The position numbers and the translations under genes are program-made. Below the pieces are notes generated by a model. The model was not told the DNA's origin, made no database searches, and saw only the letters and a list, made by a program, of their open reading frames with translations. Shown piece by piece: positions 6,341-8,209 of a stretch of 8,209 nucleotides of DNA. Origin of the DNA: Moraxellaceae bacterium (GTDB taxonomy: Bacteria > Pseudomonadota > Gammaproteobacteria > Pseudomonadales > Ketobacteraceae); contig NVVG01000144.1 in assembly GCA_002402125.1 (NCBI GenBank), positions 988-9,196 on the forward strand, read 5' to 3'. Each line of letters starts with the position of its first letter. The first letter of the stretch is position 1.

Positions 6341-8209
6341 CTAATGTGTATTCGCGGGCCCGCCAATAGTACCTTTAACGTCGCTACCTTTGCCATCAGC
6401 ACCCTTGTCATCAGTCCCTTCATCCTTTTTGACCTCGGTTTTCTCCACAGGAGTCGCATTACCGGAATCAGAATCATGCCAATCCTTAGGTGGCCGAGGG
6501 GGTTTTCTAGCCATTAAATCCTTAATTTGATCGGCATCCAATGTTTCAAATTTCATCAGCGCATCGGCCATCGCATGAAGAATATCGATATTATCCTTCA
6601 ATAACTGCTCTGCATTACCGTAACAGCGATCGATAATCGCCCGCACTTCGCTATCGATATTCTTTGCGGTTTCACTAGAAATCCTACTGCCTTGAGTGGA
6701 CGGGCGCCCAAGAAAGATTTCGCCCTCTTCCTCTTCATAAGAAAGTGGCCCCATTCTGGTAGACAAACCCCATTTGGTGACCATATTCCGCGCAAGCTCA
6801 CTGGCTCGCTGAATATCATTGGAGGCTCCCGTGGTTACTCCCTCTAAACCTAAAATCAACTCTTCGGCAATACGACCACCAAACATCATCGCGATTTTGC
6901 TTTCTAATAAGCGCTTACTGTGGCTATAGCGGTCTGCCTCAGGTAACGCCATAGTAACACCCAGCGCCCGCCCCCGAGGAATGATGGTAACCTTATATAT
7001 AGGATCATGCTCCGGCACAATCATGCCAACGATAGTATGCCCTGCCTCATGGTATGCCGTATTACGTTTTTCTTCTTCCGACATCACCATGGTCTTACGT
7101 TCGGCGCCCATCAAAATTCTGTCTTTTGCTAACTCAAAATCTCGCATCTCTACAAAACGTTTGCTGGCTCTAGCCGCAAATAAGGCCGCCTCATTCACCA
7201 AATTAGCCAAGTCAGCCCCAGTAAAACCAGGGGTACCACGAGCGATAATAGATGTCTCAACATCATCCGACAGCGGTACTTTACGCATATGAACTTTTAG
7301 AACCTGCTCTCGGCCACGAATATCAGGAGGCATTACCGTTACCTGTCGATCAAACCGGCCAGGTCTCAACAATGCCGCATCCAATACATCTGGGCGGTTG
7401 GTGGCAGCAATAACAATAACGCCATCATTGGGTTCAAACCCGTCCATTTCTACCAATAACTGGTTTAATGTTTGCTCGCGCTCATCATGACCGCCACCCA
7501 TACCGCTACCACGAGAGCGGCCTACTGCATCAATTTCATCGATAAACACGATACAAGGGGCCTGCTTTTTCGCCTGCTCGAACATATCACGAACGCGTGA
7601 AGCACCCACACCAACAAACATTTCAACAAAATCAGAACCTGAGATGGTGAAAAAAGGCACCTTGGCTTCGCCAGCAATGGCTTTAGCCAGTAAGGTTTTA
7701 CCGGTTCCAGGAGATCCTACCATCAACACACCGCGAGGAATCTTGCCGCCTAGCCGTTGAAACTTACTCGGATCCTTTAAAAATTCGACCAGCTCCTGAA
7801 CCTCCTCTTTGGCCTCATCACAACCCGCAACATCGTTAAATGTTGTTTTGATTTGATCTTCACCCAGCAAACGAGCCTTGCTCTTACCAAATGTCATCGG
7901 GCCGCCTTTGCCGCCCCCTCCACCCTGCATTTGGCGCATAAAGAACACAAAAATACCCACAATCAGCAGTATTGGAAAACAAGCGACCAGCAATTGCATC
8001 CACAGGCTTTGCTTCTCTGGCTGGCGACCCTCTATATTAACGCCGCTTTTCAACAAGATAGGTAACAAGTCGATATCCGTCACTGACGGCAAGACTGTCT
8101 CAAAGGTCTCGCCGGTCTTCATATAACCCACAGCACTGATACCATCGATAGTCACTCTGTCGACCTGGCTATTCTCAACACTTTGAATAAAGTCGGAATA
8201 ACTCAGCCG
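6341..8209 (-). CDS. ftsH: FtsH, ATP-dependent zinc metalloprotease, 5' end missing
   Basis: Membrane-anchored AAA+ protease that degrades misassembled membrane proteins and selected soluble regulators; in E. coli it acts as a hexamer in the inner membrane with its active sites in the cytoplasm. The frame is open to the window edge, giving 622 visible residues. The first, [19 protein letters not shown], aligns with the early periplasmic part of FtsH, so about 30 residues including the first membrane segment lie outside. A GTG at 8155 is internal, not the start. Visible parts in order: periplasmic domain, membrane segment about 70-90 followed by [11 protein letters not shown], Walker A GSPGTGKT (165-172), Walker B FIDEID near 222-227, second region of homology with ATNRPD and RPGRFDR (about 269-289), HEAGH zinc site (387-391), and D465 in ASND as likely third zinc ligand, spaced from the first His as in E. 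coli. The tail after about 570 is hydrophilic, rich in Lys, Asp and Gly. The stop is TAG; folP follows after 36 bases. Confidence 0.98.
   Translation of the reverse strand, partial: RLSYSDFIQSVENSQVDRVTIDGISAVGYMKTGETFETVLPSVTDIDLLPILLKSGVNIEGRQPEKQSLWMQLLVACFPILLIVGIFVFFMRQMQGGGGGKGGPMTFGKSKARLLGEDQIKTTFNDVAGCDEAKEEVQELVEFLKDPSKFQRLGGKIPRGVLMVGSPGTGKTLLAKAIAGEAKVPFFTISGSDFVEMFVGVGASRVRDMFEQAKKQAPCIVFIDEIDAVGRSRGSGMGGGHDEREQTLNQLLVEMDGFEPNDGVIVIAATNRPDVLDAALLRPGRFDRQVTVMPPDIRGREQVLKVHMRKVPLSDDVETSIIARGTPGFTGADLANLVNEAALFAARASKRFVEMRDFELAKDRILMGAERKTMVMSEEEKRNTAYHEAGHTIVGMIVPEHDPIYKVTIIPRGRALGVTMALPEADRYSHSKRLLESKIAMMFGGRIAEELILGLEGVTTGASNDIQRASELARNMVTKWGLSTRMGPLSYEEEEGEIFLGRPSTQGSRISSETAKNIDSEVRAIIDRCYGNAEQLLKDNIDILHAMADALMKFETLDADQIKDLMARKPPRPPKDWHDSDSGNATPVEKTEVKKDEGTDDKGADGKGSDVKGTIGGPANTH

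Overview
This window is a conserved housekeeping block from a gammaproteobacterium. All recognisable genes lie on the minus strand, so transcription runs from high to low coordinates. In transcription order it holds: ftsH (start outside the window), folP, glmM, tpiA, secG, tRNA-Leu(GAG), tRNA-fMet(CAU), rimP, nusA, and the first codons of infB. tpiA lies between glmM and secG. That is the order I know from Pseudomonas and related marine lineages, whereas E. coli has glmM next to secG and tpiA elsewhere. Together with the protein sequences and moderate base composition, this suggests a non-enteric, possibly marine, gammaproteobacterium of the Pseudomonas/Cellvibrio type. The exact genus cannot be read from the window.

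Region 1 (8209-2650) is a tight run of five protein genes with gaps of 32 to 98 bases. They encode the FtsH membrane protease, dihydropteroate synthase (folate), phosphoglucosamine mutase (UDP-GlcNAc supply for wall and LPS), triosephosphate isomerase (glycolysis) and the SecG translocon subunit. A 14-base tandem repeat lies just upstream of secG.

Region 2 (2649-2095) is the RNA and control section. tRNA-Leu(GAG) is followed by a long intrinsic terminator. The initiator tRNA has its own near-consensus promoter (TTGACA, 17 bases, TATATT) and a compact, symmetrical terminator. A leader of about 160 bases then precedes rimP; it carries a candidate extended -10 promoter and an attenuator-like hairpin followed by six U.

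Region 3 (2094-1) is the rimP-nusA-infB operon: 30S maturation factor, transcription elongation/termination factor and initiation factor IF2. With the initiator tRNA just upstream, the segment groups translation initiation and NusA-dependent transcription control, as in the E. coli metY-rimP-nusA-infB cluster.

I see no mobile element, CRISPR array, phage gene, toxin-antitoxin pair or unknown protein gene. The points worth a second look are small: a U1-U72 acceptor mismatch in the initiator tRNA, an apparent attenuator ahead of the gene for NusA, the tandem repeat before secG, and a folP start without a clear ribosome binding site that overlaps a 5-codon mini-ORF. I found no previously undescribed system.
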